The notes: generated by a model from the letters alone, not told the origin. 28,249 bases of DNA from Stentor roeselii (GCA_006503475.1 RSEH01000372.1:5362-33610); one strand, 5' to 3'. Counted from the stretch's first letter, positions 16,717 through 27,476 are shown. Program-made: numbers and translations.

Positions 16717-17746
16717 CATTTCATAATCTTGTGTCTTCGAATTTTTAGCGAAAGTTTCACTTCCGCTTTAAATTTTTATTAGGGATTACCTCATTACTAT
16801 TCTATATTATTTTAATCAAGGAATCTAAATTTAGTATAAATATGCATTGAAATAATTTATTTTATGTACCTTATCATTAATTTAAAACAATATTTCTTTA
16901 TATTTTCAATGTAAATAGACTTTCACTTCAAAATTTACGACAAATAGGTCTGAGTAATAGATAAATCTTTTTATCATTTAACATTATTTTCTATTTATGA
17001 TTAATTATTTCATGCAGTTGAAGATGCTTATAAATTGAAGATTTATGATTTGCAGATGACCTTGAATTTGATTTATATATTCAATTAAGTAAGGATTAAA
17101 TTTATAGCAAATTTTATATTGATAAATTTTCATACTATTATATCGTCTAAACTTAGCATACGAATAAAATATTATTAGTTGTATTTAAAATTAAGAAATT
17201 TGAATGCAAGGTGAAAATATATCCAACTATTAATAAAATACCCAAAATCTTTCCTATACCATAAAAATATAAATTATTTAGATTTCTAAAAATATATAGG
17301 AATGCATTCTTAGTTAATAATTATGATATTCTGTATTTGGATTCTTTCTAATGTATTATGAAGTTAAGATCATTAAAGCTATTCACAGACCCTAAAACTT
17401 CTAAAAAATATTTAAGTCTTTCAAAACTTAATGTGTTAATCATTTATCAACCTAAATTACAGCATCTATAACAAGTTTCTTATAGAACATTTGATTTTGT
17501 TTTATTCATTTTGAAAAAATAACTTAGTATTTAATAAATCATTCTTATATATATAATCGCTCAAAGTTTTCTGTGAAGTTTTAAAGATAAAAACTAACTT
17601 CAAATTATTAGGATCCCTACAGTTATAAATTTTTATTGCACGGAAAATGCCAACAATATCAAGCCCAACTTTTGAATATTCTATTTGAAATAACCTAATA
17701 TAAACATATAATTTAACTTATTTCTAAAAAAGCCATAATATATATT

Positions 17747-20700
17747 ATGATGATCAAACTCATAATCTGTTTATTCGCCACCTCAATAGGAAACAAGTTC
17801 TGTCAATCAGTCGGCTGTTATTCATGCATTTCTGGATACTTCAACTTTGAAAATGTAAGCTGTTTAGTTCTCTGCCCATCAGGGTACCCTCCTGAAGGCA
17901 CAACTTGTAAATCAAGTCAATCTCAAGAGCTTTTTGTTTTAAATTTTTATTCCTATAGAAAATTTGGAGGAAATACGATAGAAACTTTTTCTCATCCTCT
18001 TCTTTACAGTTTTAGCAATGATTCTCATGAGACTCCAATTCCTTTGATGGATAGAGGATTTTACTTCTTTTCTAATTCTCATTTGGTTTCAAATACTTCT
18101 TGGGTTTTGGCTCCGAGATTTTGCATGGCGATGCTTGTTAAAGTAATGAAGATTGGGATGATATTCCAGATCACTGATGGAAATAGGACTTATTTCGAGG
18201 TTACTTATAATGGGAATTATAAGTTTAGCTTCCTTTATACAGATGGAATAAATGATCATATATATGTTGGGGAGTTGAACAATTCAAATACCTGGGTTAT
18301 GATTATTTTTAATGTTTATCAGTATGAGTATGGCTTTTATTACTACCATCCACCAAACACTTTGTGGACCTATATGGCAAGTAATGAGTTCAGGATGGAT
18401 TCTGAGAATGCTAAGTATACTATAGGTTCATCTAAAAATCAAGGATTTGAAGGTTTTATTAGTTATCTATGTGTAAAAAACGACCGTTTCTGTTTTAACA
18501 AATATCTTGCTGCTAACAACTGTTTGCATAATCAATATATCGATAATCTAAGTTGCTATGACTGTAACTGTTCATCAAATCCTTTTTGCATAGGTTCTCT
18601 CTGTCAAAGATGTCATCCTTCAAGTTGCACAAGTTGTAAAGGCTTCTTATATGATGATTGCGAGCAGTTTTCAAGTATTCCAAATCTCGGTAAAAATTGT
18701 ATTGAAGGCATAGGTTTAAGTTGCATTTTATGTAACCCAGGATTCACTTTAGACAATGGCCTATGTGTTTCACCCTCTAACTTTTCAACCCTTATACTGA
18801 GATTCGATTTATTTAATCAATTTAAAGGAGATCGGTTTCAAAGTGGAGAAAATCCTTTAACATATTCACCTTGGAACAGTCCAGAAGCAGATGATCCAAT
18901 AGCTTTAAGTTCCCGAGGTTATTGCTTCCTCTCCAACCAGTTCTTCATTTCTGATAACTTGACCCTGAATCATTCCTTTACAATAACACTTTGGATGGCA
19001 TCCAGATCGTTAATGGTGATCATTTGTGATAAGTTGTCATTAACTCATGACTCTTCTTTGATACTCACTTTGTCTAACTCAGAACTTTCTTACCTCGAAG
19101 TAGTAAACGGAGAATGCAATTCAGAACTCTGGAGATTCTCTGCAATTATTGTTCATTATTATGATGGATCAACACACTTCAAGTTAATCTGTGGGCAGTC
19201 GGTGATATCCACATTAACTGTTAAAGCTTTCGCATTTTATGACGTTCCAGGCCCTTTGAAAATCATTCCTTCTCAGGGATTACACAACTTTATATATAAA
19301 ATGACTTTCAGTCAATTCGCGCAGTTTGAATTTAACACAGAATCAAAAATTTGTCAAAATTCTGAATCAGCCTCTTGTCTGGCCTACCCAACCCTTGATT
19401 ATATCAGTATGTCTGGAAGAATAACCAAATGTCACTCGTCGTGTTCAAGTGGGTGTAAGACCTGGGGTACTTGCAACATGTGCTCTAAAATTCTGTGCGG
19501 ATTTTGCAATAATTTTGAAGAAAATTGCATAGAAGATATTAATTATGACCCTTGTCTTAGTGGATATCGTTTGGCTGATGATGGTCAGAGATGTTGCCAG
19601 GAGCGATGCTCTTTTTGCTATGGTCAGACATCATATATGTGTCTTAAGTGCGTTACTGGATTTGTGTTAGTTGGAAGTCTTTGTACTCAGAATTGTCCTT
19701 CTCGATTTTTTCTTGATAATGGAGTTTGCTTTAGTCCTGAAAATAAATATTTACTTGATGTTACATTTGATGTAATTGCTGATAGTTTCAATGATACATT
19801 TAATAATACTTTCTATACTGGAAGTACCATAGAATTTTACCCGAATCTCACTGAAAGTGACCCTATTCCTTCCAAGTCACGAGGATTTTACTTTACTGGG
19901 GTTTCTTATGTCACTACTTCAGAATTCGCAATTCCTAACAATTTTACGATTTCCTTTTGGATAAGGCAAACTTTTCCTGGAGTGCTAATGATTAAAAATG
20001 GCTTAAATTTTACTTCGGAGATCTCGTTTGTATATGGATCGTTTAATATGAAAATTAAAGAATTGCCTAGTGGCCAGTGGATTGTTTTGAATTTTATTGG
20101 GTATAATTTTTATGATTATTATTTTTTTGTGGTACAAGATTCACTTGGATTTTATGATTATCGATACCCTGATATACCTTTTGAGGATGTGGCCAGTACT
20201 ATTTATATTGGATCAAAAAATGCCGGATTTGTCGGATTTATATGGCGAGTCTTTATCTATTCCGGAGTTATTTATTCTTCACAACCAGTTATCTGTAGTC
20301 AAGAGATTCAAGAAAACTGTCTTTGGAATTGCGATCTGAATTACTTCTACATAAATTCCTCTTGCACACTCTGCCAGGATACCTGTAGTCAAGGCTGTGT
20401 AAGAAATTCAGACTGCAACCTATGCCAAGACCAAAAATGCTACGAATGTGAAAACTTTAACCAAGAATGCAAAACCTGCATAAAAAATTCCTCAAAACTT
20501 TCACAATGTGAGTGCAATCCAAGTTTTTATTATAATTCCACCAAAAGCCAGTGCACATCATGCAAAAATAACTGCTTAATTTGCACATCAGAGCTAAATT
20601 GTTTACTCTGCAAAAAAAATTTCATAATGATTGGAGGAGATTGCTTCTGTATCTCTGGATTTTTTTTAGAAAATGAAATTTGTAATCCTTGCAATGAAAT

Positions 20701-23446
20701 GTGTTTAAGTTGTAATGGCTCTGCTATAAATAATTGTTTATCGTGTTTTGATAATCAGAATCTGGTTAATGGCTCTTGTATTTGTAATGCAGGTTTCTTG
20801 TGGAATGGGTCAAAATGTGGAATTTGTAACGAAAATTGCCAGAAGTGTTCAGGATTTGAGTATTTTAATTGTGATTCATGTCAAGGTTACCTGTTAAATG
20901 GGATGTGTTTTGAAAAATGCCCGAGAGGGTACTTGGGACAAGATAATCAATGCAAAATAAATCAAAATCTTGCTTTTCTATTTCAGTTTCAAATGGATTA
21001 TCCTTTAATTGACAGTGTAAGTAATCAAAGTGCAAGTCTTTGTAATAATAAAACTGGAAATAATCCTTTTGTTTTACCCTCAAGAGGATTTTATTTCCCT
21101 GAAAATTCTGACTGCATTAAATTTGAGAGTGCGCCATATCCCCTTATTTCCTGGGTTTTTACTATTTCAATATGGCTGAAGATAAAACAAGATTCAAGCA
21201 TTTTTTCAGTCATATCTTCAGAATTATTCTACTTGAAATTCCAAGAAACTCATCAATTTTCTTTCAGTCTGTCAATTAATGATCTGTCAGAAGAGTTCAA
21301 CCTCGACACTTCATTAAATTTTTCAAATTGGCATCGAGTATTAATCAGTCTCTCTCATGATTCGTCATATTTTTTTTATGCGAAGTTAAATGATCAAGAA
21401 TTTTCCAAGAAAAATCTTCCGTTCTTTCCATACCAAGACTCTTTAAATTCAACTTTAATCTTAGGAGACTCGACAGTAGGTTTTATTTATTCATTTGAAA
21501 TATTTACCTCGATGATTCAGTATTTTCAAGACACTTTTCCTTCCTGTCCAAATCAAATCTGCCCTATTGAATGTAATGAAACTGAATTTATATCAGAAGA
21601 AAAGTGTGAAAAATGCCCGAATTATTGCAAGTACGGATGCTATAATGCCACTAATTGCATTAGTTGTGATGAAGAGTCATGTTTATTTTGTAATATTATT
21701 AAACCTGAGGTCTGTGAAGATTGTCCTTTTTCTTTTTATTTTTTTAATGGAAAATGTATAGAATGCCAAGATGATCAATTTTTTGATTCAACGGTTGGTG
21801 AGTGCTTGAAGTGCCCGTCACTTTGCACTCGATGCCTTGATGAAAAAAACTGTAAAAATTGTGTGGAGAATAGTATAATTTCTAATGAATTTTTGTGTGA
21901 ATGTGAGAATGGCTTTCAACAAATCGAAGATAGATGTAATTGCCCAGATGGATATTATTCAGAAAGTGGCATCTGTTTAAAGTGCTTAAGTGAGTGTGCA
22001 ACTTGTCAAGACGATGGCTCATGTGTAACTTGCAAAGATGAGAGTATGATGATTGATAGTGCTAAAAGATGCAAATGCAAAGAAGGTTTCACTAATTCCT
22101 CTGGACTTTGTTTAAAAATTTGCGATCTTGATCAAAAAGATAGTCAATGTTTATGTCCATCAGGTTATCTCAAAGTGGAAAATGATTGTCTAAAAGATTT
22201 CTTCACACTTAATATAACCATTCATAAAGATAACAGTCTTTATTTGAAATTCAGCGAAGATCTTAAAACAACTTTAAACTTTTCATCTTTTTCAATCGAA
22301 ACAGCTCTGAATGATTATTCATACAAAATAAAAAAGAAATCAAATAGTTTCTATATCATTATTTTCACCTTTAAAATTACTGTTCCAAACAATACAACTT
22401 TAAATTTGATTTTTGACCAAAACATTCAAAGTATTTCAAATAAAACCCTTGAAAATTCTAGTTTTTCACTGAACTTATACGAATTAGTAATAATTCAAAA
22501 GATTTTTCAAGAAATTATTGAAAATGTTGAATCTAGAGGACAATTGTGTAATATTATTGCAATTTTTTTCGCAATGTTTTCAAATCCTTCTGCTGGATGG
22601 GTTTTGATAAATACTCTTCAAATGATTTACTTTTTACCTTTAAGCCAAAAACCTTTGACTCCAGTAGCGAACAAATTTTGCAAGGCTTTAGGAAAATTCA
22701 ACTCAATAAATCTTCCTAAATTATTAATCAGTTCCAAAAATTCTGAAATTCCTTTTGAACAAGCTCGAAAAATAGGAATTGAAACAACAAATGTTTGGAT
22801 AAATCTTGGTTCAAATTTAACTATTTTGCTTGTGATGATTATTTTTTTACCTTTTATTTTCTTGATTTCAAATATTAAATTAGGAAATTTTGCGCAAAAA
22901 ATGAAGAATATATTGAAAAACTATCGATATTCTTTGTTTATTAGATTTTGGCTTCAGAGTCACTTGATATTTGGAGTTTATTCTTTACTTAATTTCGAAG
23001 ACAAAACAATTGAATCTAATATAGAATCAACAATCAATAAAATTTTTTCATTTGCTTTTATAATAATCTTTATATCAACACCTGCGATTATCTTCATCCA
23101 ACTTTGGGTCGATTTTAATCTTATTCAATCTAATGATACAATATATATAGGTAGATATGGGTCACTTTTTCAAGAATTTCAGTATGAAAAAGGACTTATT
23201 TATATTGTTTTTTATGTCCTTCTAGGAATTAGAAGAGTTGCTTTTGCTTTAAGTCAATTCTACCTGAGTGAATATGAATTGGTTCAAAAATGTTTAAATC
23301 TTGCTTCTAGTTTATGCATTTTCATATATCTTGCAAAGTTTAGGCCTTTTAGAGAGAAGATTATCATGATTTCTAATATTGTCATTGAGTTTTTGTTATT
23401 TTTAGTTTTTGCTTTGATATTGGGGATAGTTTGTTCGAATTTTTAA
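17747..23446 (+). CDS. Giant Cys-rich surface protein with four LamG-like modules and multi-pass C-terminus
   Basis: The 1899-aa frame begins with a signal peptide (about 1-20). Four LamG/concanavalin-like modules lie at about 61-240, 348-524, 668-848 and 1074-1258. Each contains a variant of DPIPxxSRGFYF (TPIPLMDRGFYF, DPIALSSRGYCF, DPIPSKSRGFYF, NPFVLPSRGFYF). Furin/GFR-type Cys-rich blocks separate them, and a longer block covers about 1265-1480. A beta-rich stretch (about 1485-1580) precedes about seven membrane helices (about 1600-1899) with FRPFREKI before the last one. The order resembles ciliate GFR-repeat membrane proteins and TRP-like membrane domains; the ligand is unknown. The stop at 23444-23446 falls in a T5A6 run, and coding continues in another frame to 23589 (next entry), so this C-terminus is probably truncated. 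Confidence 0.85.
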   Translation: MMIKLIICLFATSIGNKFCQSVGCYSCISGYFNFENVSCLVLCPSGYPPEGTTCKSSQSQELFVLNFYSYRKFGGNTIETFSHPLLYSFSNDSHETPIPLMDRGFYFFSNSHLVSNTSWVLAPRFCMAMLVKVMKIGMIFQITDGNRTYFEVTYNGNYKFSFLYTDGINDHIYVGELNNSNTWVMIIFNVYQYEYGFYYYHPPNTLWTYMASNEFRMDSENAKYTIGSSKNQGFEGFISYLCVKNDRFCFNKYLAANNCLHNQYIDNLSCYDCNCSSNPFCIGSLCQRCHPSSCTSCKGFLYDDCEQFSSIPNLGKNCIEGIGLSCILCNPGFTLDNGLCVSPSNFSTLILRFDLFNQFKGDRFQSGENPLTYSPWNSPEADDPIALSSRGYCFLSNQFFISDNLTLNHSFTITLWMASRSLMVIICDKLSLTHDSSLILTLSNSELSYLEVVNGECNSELWRFSAIIVHYYDGSTHFKLICGQSVISTLTVKAFAFYDVPGPLKIIPSQGLHNFIYKMTFSQFAQFEFNTESKICQNSESASCLAYPTLDYISMSGRITKCHSSCSSGCKTWGTCNMCSKILCGFCNNFEENCIEDINYDPCLSGYRLADDGQRCCQERCSFCYGQTSYMCLKCVTGFVLVGSLCTQNCPSRFFLDNGVCFSPENKYLLDVTFDVIADSFNDTFNNTFYTGSTIEFYPNLTESDPIPSKSRGFYFTGVSYVTTSEFAIPNNFTISFWIRQTFPGVLMIKNGLNFTSEISFVYGSFNMKIKELPSGQWIVLNFIGYNFYDYYFFVVQDSLGFYDYRYPDIPFEDVASTIYIGSKNAGFVGFIWRVFIYSGVIYSSQPVICSQEIQENCLWNCDLNYFYINSSCTLCQDTCSQGCVRNSDCNLCQDQKCYECENFNQECKTCIKNSSKLSQCECNPSFYYNSTKSQCTSCKNNCLICTSELNCLLCKKNFIMIGGDCFCISGFFLENEICNPCNEMCLSCNGSAINNCLSCFDNQNLVNGSCICNAGFLWNGSKCGICNENCQKCSGFEYFNCDSCQGYLLNGMCFEKCPRGYLGQDNQCKINQNLAFLFQFQMDYPLIDSVSNQSASLCNNKTGNNPFVLPSRGFYFPENSDCIKFESAPYPLISWVFTISIWLKIKQDSSIFSVISSELFYLKFQETHQFSFSLSINDLSEEFNLDTSLNFSNWHRVLISLSHDSSYFFYAKLNDQEFSKKNLPFFPYQDSLNSTLILGDSTVGFIYSFEIFTSMIQYFQDTFPSCPNQICPIECNETEFISEEKCEKCPNYCKYGCYNATNCISCDEESCLFCNIIKPEVCEDCPFSFYFFNGKCIECQDDQFFDSTVGECLKCPSLCTRCLDEKNCKNCVENSIISNEFLCECENGFQQIEDRCNCPDGYYSESGICLKCLSECATCQDDGSCVTCKDESMMIDSAKRCKCKEGFTNSSGLCLKICDLDQKDSQCLCPSGYLKVENDCLKDFFTLNITIHKDNSLYLKFSEDLKTTLNFSSFSIETALNDYSYKIKKKSNSFYIIIFTFKITVPNNTTLNLIFDQNIQSISNKTLENSSFSLNLYELVIIQKIFQEIIENVESRGQLCNIIAIFFAMFSNPSAGWVLINTLQMIYFLPLSQKPLTPVANKFCKALGKFNSINLPKLLISSKNSEIPFEQARKIGIETTNVWINLGSNLTILLVMIIFLPFIFLISNIKLGNFAQKMKNILKNYRYSLFIRFWLQSHLIFGVYSLLNFEDKTIESNIESTINKIFSFAFIIIFISTPAIIFIQLWVDFNLIQSNDTIYIGRYGSLFQEFQYEKGLIYIVFYVLLGIRRVAFALSQFYLSEYELVQKCLNLASSLCIFIYLAKFRPFREKIIMISNIVIEFLLFLVFALILGIVCSNF

Positions 23447-23589
23447 AAAATGATTTTATTTTTGATATGTGTTTTACTAGTTTCCTGATGGGAGGTCTTG
23501 CTTTTCAGTATGTTATAAGTTTGATTAGTTTTGGAATCAAGGTTAAAGAATTATTCCATAAACACTGCAAGAGGATAGATAGGAAATAG
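23443..23589 (+). other. C-terminal continuation of the surface-protein gene in the -1 frame
   Basis: Directly after the T5A6 run, the -1 frame encodes 48 residues ending at TAG (23587-23589): an acidic/aromatic start (NDFIFDM), a membrane-helix-like stretch (FLMGGLAFQYVISLISFGI) and a basic tail (KVKELFHKHCKRIDRK). This is what a final helix plus cytoplasmic tail should look like. The -1 frame is open from 23389. One extra T in the run would join the frames. The cause may be an assembly indel, a real mutation or -1 frameshifting. Confidence 0.6.
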
Positions 23590-24556
23590 TTAAGTATTAA
23601 TAATTGGTATTTTTTTGAAATTTTGAACTTCCAATGTGATAGAAAAGTAAGATGAAAATTACTTTAAGGGTAATTCTCTATTTATCTTAAGCTTCCTTTT
23701 ATCTCCAACCTATAGTTTTAACTAGATGCTGACTATTAAAATCTTCAAGTACTGCTTGATACTCAGTGGAAAAACCAAAAAATTTATTGAACCTATAGAA
23801 AATTTCTAATTTTCTACTAATGTCACTTTTGATACTTCTTTAAATATACCATGGATGTAATGCATAATTCTAATCAAACATAATTCACAGTTCTCTGATG
23901 AAAATCACGAGAACAGTGATAGTTGTAAATTTTAAGAAATTTACTGTGTTAATAGTTTAAATATTTTATTGGAAGTGAAGTACGACATATTAAGTTTTAA
24001 TTTAAATTTGAATTCATTTCTACGGTTATGATGAGCTTTATAATACATAAAATATTTACTTGAGAGTTTTTATTATAGGTTTCACTAGTTTTGTAAAATC
24101 CATTATTCATATTTAACTATTTACTAGTTAATTATAAACCTTCCAAAAGAACTAATGCTTCAGAATTGAGAATTCCTTGAATATAACCAAAACCTAATTG
24201 AAATCCAGAGGTTTAATCAAAAAGCAGAACTTGATCTGATTAGATTCAGAAGGTTTTTTAGACAATCGAAATAAATCCAGTCAAAGCAAGCTGAACTGAA
24301 TTATAAGAGTAATCATCCATAGAAAGGACATTAGAAGCGATGTGACTATGACAGCAGCTGAACACAGAAATACTTATTCGTAATTTCAAGGTTTGCACTG
24401 AATCAAGATTTCCAAATATAGATGAAACCTCAACACAAGCCAAGTTCTTTAGCAAAGGTGATCAGTATTTCTATTAAGAACAAAGGTAAAAGTCTTTAAG
24501 TGCCAATTCTATTTTATATTAAAAGCAACACACTCTAAATTAGCAGACAAGGGGTA
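23590..24556. other. AT-rich intergenic or decayed sequence
   Basis: No intact gene is seen. Short minus-strand frames look weakly protein-like (a 65-codon frame at 24258-24455, and a 40-odd-codon frame around 23,680-23,850), but they match no family I know and are broken by stops. Confidence 0.45.
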
Positions 24557-24906
24557 TTAATTTCGAGTTTGTACTTCAATCTCTTTAAAAACTTCTGAAA
24601 ATTCTAACTTTCTCAATTCCCTGACAGTCTTTCTTGTAATCCTATCATTAAAGTATTTGGTTTCAACTTCAGAAAGATAGAGACTCTGTAAATATTATTC
24701 AGCAAATGATCAAATTCTTATAAATGCAAAGTCAGACTTCTTCTAAAGATTACCGTAGCAGGAAAGAAGTCCATAAAAGTGATGATAAGGAACTCGTTAT
24801 TTTGAGGTTTTTCAGAAATTTCGAAGACTTGGATAAACAACTTAATTAAAACTCGATCAAAGTTTCTTTTCAGGAAAAAAAATTTTAGAAACTTCAGCTG
24901 ATTTTT
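24557..24906 (-). pseudogene. Unidentified decayed coding sequence
   Basis: Two coding-like minus-strand stretches lie end to end in different frames. One is open from 24906 to 24718 and contains LFIQVFEISEKPQNNEFLI. The other, 24691 to 24557, contains VETKYFNDRITRKTVRELRK. No 15-base intron links them. Family unknown; read as a broken gene, with low certainty because AT-rich frames can look coding by chance. Confidence 0.28.
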
Positions 24907-25199
24907 TCATTCAAACGATGTACAAAGAGTTTATTCATATTTCATCAGGAAGCCAGATTGCCCGAAATCCAGAACTCTTGCGACTTATCAGACAAGTTAA
25001 ATCGAGAAAAAACATCAGAGCAGCCATCTCCTGTTCGCTGATAGAAATTTTCTTTGCCCAGTTTGAAAAAACTACCAATGAACTTAGGAAGTGGTCACCT
25101 GCGGCCCTACTGTAACAGAGGAAAGTACTAAGAACTACCTGGATAATACCAGGATTGTACCCGGGCACATATGTACTTAAAATTCGTTTCGATATAAGA

Positions 25200-25920
25200 C
25201 TTGAAACTCTTATCCGCCCATCTCTAGATGTAGAGATAAACTTTTAATGAATTGCGAGAACTTCATTCACAATTTCATTATTAATTAATAGTTTCATTGA
25301 TTTTTTTTTCTGTTAATCCCAAACCACGATTAAAGTATTATCAGAAGATGAAATGACAATTGTTTCATTATCAGTAAAACATAGTGAATTTACAGTACTA
25401 TAATGTTCAAAGTTTACTGATCTAATTTTGAAATTTTATGTATTCCAAACTGTAACACTACCTTCTTGTGACCCTGCTCCAAAAATATTTTGCTTGCTGC
25501 TTATTCCGATGCAAGAGACTGGGTGGTCACGAGCTTGCTGCTTATGGATGTTCTTAAAGCTGGTTAAACTCCAACCCTTATTACTAATAATCGACGTTGT
25601 TAAAAGATATTTTCAGATACAAAGTCCTTTATGAATAGGATAACTCGAAAATATTTTTCTGAAACAAATTCTATCGAAATTTAAAAAAAAATCTCCTTCT
25701 CCATGCTCTTAGAAATCATAAAGCTTTCATCAAAGCTAAAAGTTATGAAGGTCGGAATTTCAGTGTAATCAAATCTGAAATATTGCAGAATACTATAGGT
25801 TTGATTATTAAGGCACATCTACTTAAATATAATAATCATAATTGATTTCTTGAAACGGGTTAAAATATTTGATTTTGAAATAATCATATACCTGTTAACT
25901 AAAATTGTAGCAATCTCAAT
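25200..25920 (-). pseudogene. Decayed WD40-repeat gene
   Basis: In one minus-strand frame (25600 down to 25200) three WD40 repeats can be read: a repeat ending IFGAGSQEGSVTVWN, a repeat ending ETIVISSSDNTLIVVWD, and a third with KFISTSRDGRIRVS. Three TAA codons interrupt this frame: after VWNT, after VVWD and inside the third repeat. An adjoining frame (25920 to about 25600) also reads like beta-propeller blades (FITFSFDESFMISKS) with one TAG and one TAA. At least one frameshift separates the two parts. The orientation is opposite to the intact WD40 gene at 27477. It is most simply a pseudogene of the same broad family. Confidence 0.55.
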
Positions 25921-26370
25921 TTAATATCTTTCTATATATTATAATATAAAAATTGATGCACTAATATCTAATGTTTTAATTAATACTCTAATTCTTAATC
26001 AAAAGAAAGTTTATTGTGTTTAGTGGCTTTAAAATTTTTACTAGTTCAAAATCAATTGAAATTTAACAATTTCTTTCTTTTTTGATATAAAAGCCGCATC
26101 TAATTTTCTCTTTTTAAAACTATTTGTAAATTTCTCTGTATGCTATTAAGATTTTAGCTTCAACTATATATCTCAAGGGTCTCTATAATTTCAGAAAATT
26201 TGTAATTTTACTCAGCTTGTAATCTTTATGTCACACATATTTGATAATTTTGAAAATTAAACTAATTCTGTCTAAATCTGATCATCCTCTCGGGCCTTGT
26301 CCAGCTCAAGCATTTATTTCCTTTTCTACTTTTTCTTTTTTGTCTCGTTCTTTTCTTTGCCTTTCTTCTT
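25921..26370. other. AT-rich gap, nothing recognised
   Basis: No gene, RNA gene or clear repeat is visible. Oligo-T and oligo-A tracts are frequent. Confidence 0.5.
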
Positions 26371-27411
26371 CAATCTTTTAAAGCGGATAATATTGTAATG
26401 GAATTGTTTTGAATGAAGTAGTTGGAGAGGTCTTCCAGCACAAGAACAGGTATTATGAAGGCCATGAATCAGGTGTAGATTTAAGATAATTTGAATAGAG
26501 CCTTGCATCTCATCTAAAATAGAGTTAGTCCCAGTGAGAAGCTTCCCAGTTGGTTCAAGGATCTGAATGAAGACTGGTCTGGGCTGTGCTTTATGAACTC
26601 GTGAATAATAATCGGTCTTATACTAATTATTATGATGCTGTTGGAATGAAAAGTCTGAAAGACTCTTGGCTCAGATAGATTTAGTCTTTAAAACTACTGC
26701 CTCATAGATTTACTACTATTTTAGACTTGCTCCCAATTTTAGGAATTGAATAATGCTTGAAAATTTATTAAGTTTTTACTACCGCAAAAAAGGTTTCAAA
26801 TTATTCAGAATCCTCAGACTGAGCATATGCTCTGTTGAATACGAGAAGGGCTTGAATGTTTTGATGAATGAGGAGAGGATGAGCAAGAAATATACCTTGA
26901 TGCAAAAAAGAATACATCATCGGACTTGCCAATAATCTTCGATATCTTGAAGACCTTCATCAATTTGCAGACGGTATCCCTGTGAAAAACATTCAATCCC
27001 CAAGGCCTTACTTTGGGATCTTACTTCTCTAAAGCACAATAAAGTCAGTTGTTCAAGAGATCCCTCAAAACCGAAGTTAGAAATCCATGCCATAGAAGGC
27101 TGGTTGAAAGATCTGAAGATCAGCCACTCCAGTCTATAAGGCGAGACCCTTTCCGAGTAAAGTTCAGTGAAAAGCTATGCGAAATAATCTCAGTGATAGA
27201 GACACACGACCTGAAATTTGTCCATCGATCAATCAACCCATCAGAAACAGCCCTTGCAAACGTCCGCAAAACTTTAAATTTTCTGTACAAAAAGCCTTAC
27301 TTTCCAGGTAAGTTCATGTACCTAGATGACCAATTCTTAATCGGCAACGGAAAAGTGATCATATCTCTGCTGGAAGCAATAATCACATTTTTGAATATTG
27401 ACCCGATTTGA
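26371..27411 (+). pseudogene. Broken gene ending in a calponin-homology-like segment
   Basis: Coding-like plus-strand stretches alternate between frames: FQHKNRYYEGHESGVDLR near 26,430, LYELVNNNRSYTNYYDAVG near 26,600, then EDEQEIYLDAKKN, FDILKTFINLQ and NPQGLTLGSYFSKAQ in the final frame, which is interrupted by TGA (26869-26871), TGA (26983-26985) and TAA (27040-27042). From 27043 it is open to 27411. That end contains ANVRKTLNFLYKKPYFPGK and NGKVIISLLEAIITFL, similar in layout to the C-terminal helices of calponin-homology domains that bind cytoskeletal or ciliary partners. No 15-base introns repair the frame. The last 120 codons could still be a live short gene, but the first codon of that frame is not ATG. 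Confidence 0.38.
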
Positions 27412-27476
27412 ATCTTTAACTTAATATTTTTCTTCTATTTTAAATCTTAGAATTCTAGAACTTCGATAATAAAAAA

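Larger units (their letters stand above)
16268..17746. other. AT-rich gap with a probable gene relic
   Basis: No intact gene is visible across 1.48 kb. The left third has higher GC and contains coding-like fragments, described separately at 16391-16492 and 16579-16716. The rest (about 16,800-17,746) is very AT-rich and appears non-coding. It should include the promoter of the large surface-protein gene. Confidence 0.5.

Noticed and set aside
16268-17746. tRNA or other structured RNA genes in the long gaps
   Set aside because: No B-box-like GGTTCRANNCC with matching arms was found here or in the 23.6-27.4 kb region.
23389-23405. A 17-base GT...AG segment that would put the giant gene into the frame of its C-terminal tail
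   Set aside because: It starts GTTTTT rather than GTAA, is the wrong length, and its removal destroys a clear membrane helix; a single-base frameshift near 23,440 is simpler.
24935-25168. 77-codon minus-strand and overlapping 65-codon plus-strand frames as genes
   Set aside because: They overlap each other and match no family; the minus frame simply continues the WD40 remnant frame, so it was not called separately.
25310-25324. A 15-base GT...AG segment over a stop in the WD40 remnant (minus strand)
   Set aside because: It would delete the conserved VWD of the repeat and lacks the GTAA start and the A at position 10.
26230-26780. Minus-strand coding-like reading full of TAA/TAG
   Set aside because: It mirrors the plus-strand broken gene, which reads better and leads into the CH-like end; three consecutive stops (TAG TAG TAA) make the minus reading unlikely.
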